From the NCBI GenBank assembly GCA_041580155.1, contig JBFGEI010000173.1:1-6621 (forward strand): a stretch of DNA of 6,621 nt, written 5' to 3'. Each line of letters opens with the position of its first letter. Positions within the stretch are counted from its first letter, which is position 1. Origin of the DNA: Limimaricola sp041580155 (lineage in GTDB: Bacteria > Pseudomonadota > Alphaproteobacteria > Rhodobacterales > Rhodobacteraceae). The position numbers were made by a program, and so were the translations under genes. Shown here piece by piece: positions 6,292-6,621 of the stretch. A model generated the notes under the pieces. That model did not search any database, had not been told where the DNA came from, and saw only the letters and a program-made list of their open reading frames with translations.

Positions 6292-6307
6292 CCCGAAGCG
6301 CTTCGGG
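6292..6307. promoter_or_regulatory. LacI-type operator, distal copy (O1)
   Basis: CCCGAAGCGCTTCGGG is a perfect 16-base palindrome starting 8 bases after the stop of the histidine kinase gene. The core AAGCGCTT fits the AAnCGnTT-like centre common to operators of LacI/GalR-family sugar repressors. The same 17 bases (6293-6309) recur 161 bases downstream. It could also fold as a short hairpin, but the loop would be GCGC and no T-run follows, so an operator is the better reading. Confidence 0.7.
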
Positions 6308-6432
6308 CAGTATCCTTGATTCCAGCCGGAAATTCGCACGGCCAAGGCCGGTTCTGCCGCCGCAGGGCGGGTCGCGGTCCAGCAGCAGCGCCCGAAACCG
6401 CGATTTCGCGCGCAATTGCCGAAAACACGCGC

Positions 6433-6444
6433 ACAAAGCTTTGT
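6433..6444. promoter_or_regulatory. Perfect 12-base palindrome ACAAAGCTTTGT upstream of O2
   Basis: This palindrome is centred 22 bases before the centre of the proximal operator. Its centre (AAGCTT) lacks the CG of the LacI-type sites, so it is not simply a third copy. It could be a site for a second regulator or be chance in an A/T-richer promoter region. Its TTGT end might contribute to a -35 element. Confidence 0.3.
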
Positions 6445-6453
6445 CTTGCTTTT

Positions 6454-6467
6454 CCGAAGCGCTTCGG
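6454..6467. promoter_or_regulatory. LacI-type operator, proximal copy (O2)
   Basis: CCGAAGCGCTTCGG is a perfect 14-base palindrome whose centre is 54 bases before the alpha-glucosidase ATG, a position suited to promoter occlusion. It shares 17 identical bases (6454-6470) with the distal copy. By family knowledge, alpha-glucoside utilisation genes in alphaproteobacteria are often controlled by a LacI-family repressor (AglR type); the regulator itself is not in this window. Confidence 0.75.
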
Positions 6468-6501
6468 GCAATCGCTGTGTAGCTTTTGACATCGGCAGCC
6501 C

Positions 6502-6507
6502 AGGAGA
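6502..6507 (+). promoter_or_regulatory. Ribosome binding site of the GH13 gene
   Basis: AGGAGA lies 7 bases before the ATG at 6515. It is the strongest Shine-Dalgarno match in the window and fixes the start of the alpha-glucosidase gene. Confidence 0.8.
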
Positions 6508-6514
6508 AGCTAGC

Positions 6515-6621
6515 ATGACCAATCCCGACTGGTGGCGTGGATCCGTTACCTATCAAGTCTATCCGCGGTCCTACCAGGATTCCGACGGTGACGGCATCGG
6601 CGACCTCAAGGGAATCACCGA
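6515..6621 (+). CDS. Alpha-glucosidase, GH13 family, 3'-truncated by the window edge
   Basis: Only the first 35 codons are present. The segment WWRGSVTYQVYPRSYQDSDG and the following DGIGDLKGIT form the N-terminal signature of GH13 alpha-glucosidases and oligo-1,6-glucosidases: the first beta strand (VYQxYPRSF-like) and the Asp-rich loop that typically binds calcium. Such enzymes hydrolyse terminal alpha-linked glucose from maltose, sucrose, trehalulose or isomalto-oligosaccharides. No signal peptide is visible, so the enzyme is probably cytoplasmic and acts on imported sugars. The catalytic residues lie beyond the window, so substrate preference (AglA-like or other) cannot be judged. Twin LacI-type operators and a good AGGAGA ribosome binding site lie upstream, so it is probably the first gene of a sugar-inducible unit independent of the stressosome operon. 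Confidence 0.92.
   Translation, partial: MTNPDWWRGSVTYQVYPRSYQDSDGDGIGDLKGIT

Larger units (their letters stand above)
6285..6514. other. Regulatory gap between the stressosome operon and the alpha-glucosidase gene
   Basis: These 230 bases contain no credible coding region. They hold two copies of a LacI-type palindrome, a separate 12-base palindrome, and the ribosome binding site of the GH13 gene. The stretch from about 6410 to 6500 appears more A/T-rich than the flanking genes, as expected for a promoter. No hairpin followed by a T-run was found to end the stressosome operon. No convincing -35/-10 pair could be set. Confidence 0.6.

Noticed and set aside
6292..6307. Distal palindrome as an intrinsic terminator for the stressosome operon
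   Set aside because: The hairpin would have a 6-base stem and GCGC loop, with no T-run after it. An almost identical copy in the promoter region of the next gene points to an operator.
6393..6408. Imperfect palindrome CGAAACCGCGATTTCG as a third operator
   Set aside because: It matches its own reverse complement at 14 of 16 bases, but its half-site is one base longer than in O1 and O2 and lacks the AAGCGCTT core.
4554..6434. Very long minus-strand open frame (626 codons) opposite the phosphatase and kinase genes
   Set aside because: It is an artefact of extreme GC content and codon bias. Its translation is low-complexity and Arg/Ala/Pro-rich with no family motif, while the plus strand encodes clear domain proteins.
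6486..6491. Perfect TTGACA resembling a -35 box before the GH13 gene
   Set aside because: A -10 box at the usual distance would fall on GCTAGC directly before the ATG, which is no match and would start transcription inside the gene.

Overview
The window is about 6.6 kb of very GC-rich DNA with strong G/C bias at third codon positions. All genes lie on the plus strand. Protein style (a FliI-type flagellar ATPase, a HisKA_2/HRxxN-type histidine kinase, a LacI-type operator in front of a GH13 alpha-glucosidase) suggests an alphaproteobacterium, possibly of the Rhodobacter/Paracoccus kind. The order is an inference from style only; no RNA gene or other taxonomic marker is present.

Layout. Positions 2-1018 hold the 3' three quarters of a flagellar export ATPase gene (fliI), the likely end of a flagellar locus. 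After a 101-base gap comes a YegD-type Hsp70-family protein with only the nucleotide-binding domain (1120-2376). After a further 109-base gap, five tightly packed genes run from 2486 to 6284: rsbR (RsbRD-type N-terminal domain plus STAS), rsbS (single STAS), rsbT (GHKL serine/threonine kinase), a GHKL plus SpoIIE/PP2C phosphatase fusion in the RsbX position, and a soluble histidine kinase with an RsbT-like GHKL domain fused in front of a HisKA_2 kinase core. Each junction overlaps (8 bases, then three ATGA overlaps), so the five form one translationally coupled unit. A 230-base gap (6285-6514) carries two near-identical 14-16 base palindromes of LacI-operator type, followed by the first 35 codons of a GH13 alpha-glucosidase (6515 onward).

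How the genes may work together. RsbR and RsbS should build a stressosome core that holds RsbT. On a signal, RsbT phosphorylates the STAS domains and is released, and the RsbX-like phosphatase resets the complex. No sigma factor, anti-sigma factor, RsbU or response regulator lies in the window. The last gene instead joins an RsbT-like module to a cytosolic histidine kinase, so the output may pass into a two-component pathway. That fusion is the most interesting item here. The YegD-like chaperone may belong to the stress module but is not clearly co-transcribed. The alpha-glucosidase is a separate, sugar-regulated unit.
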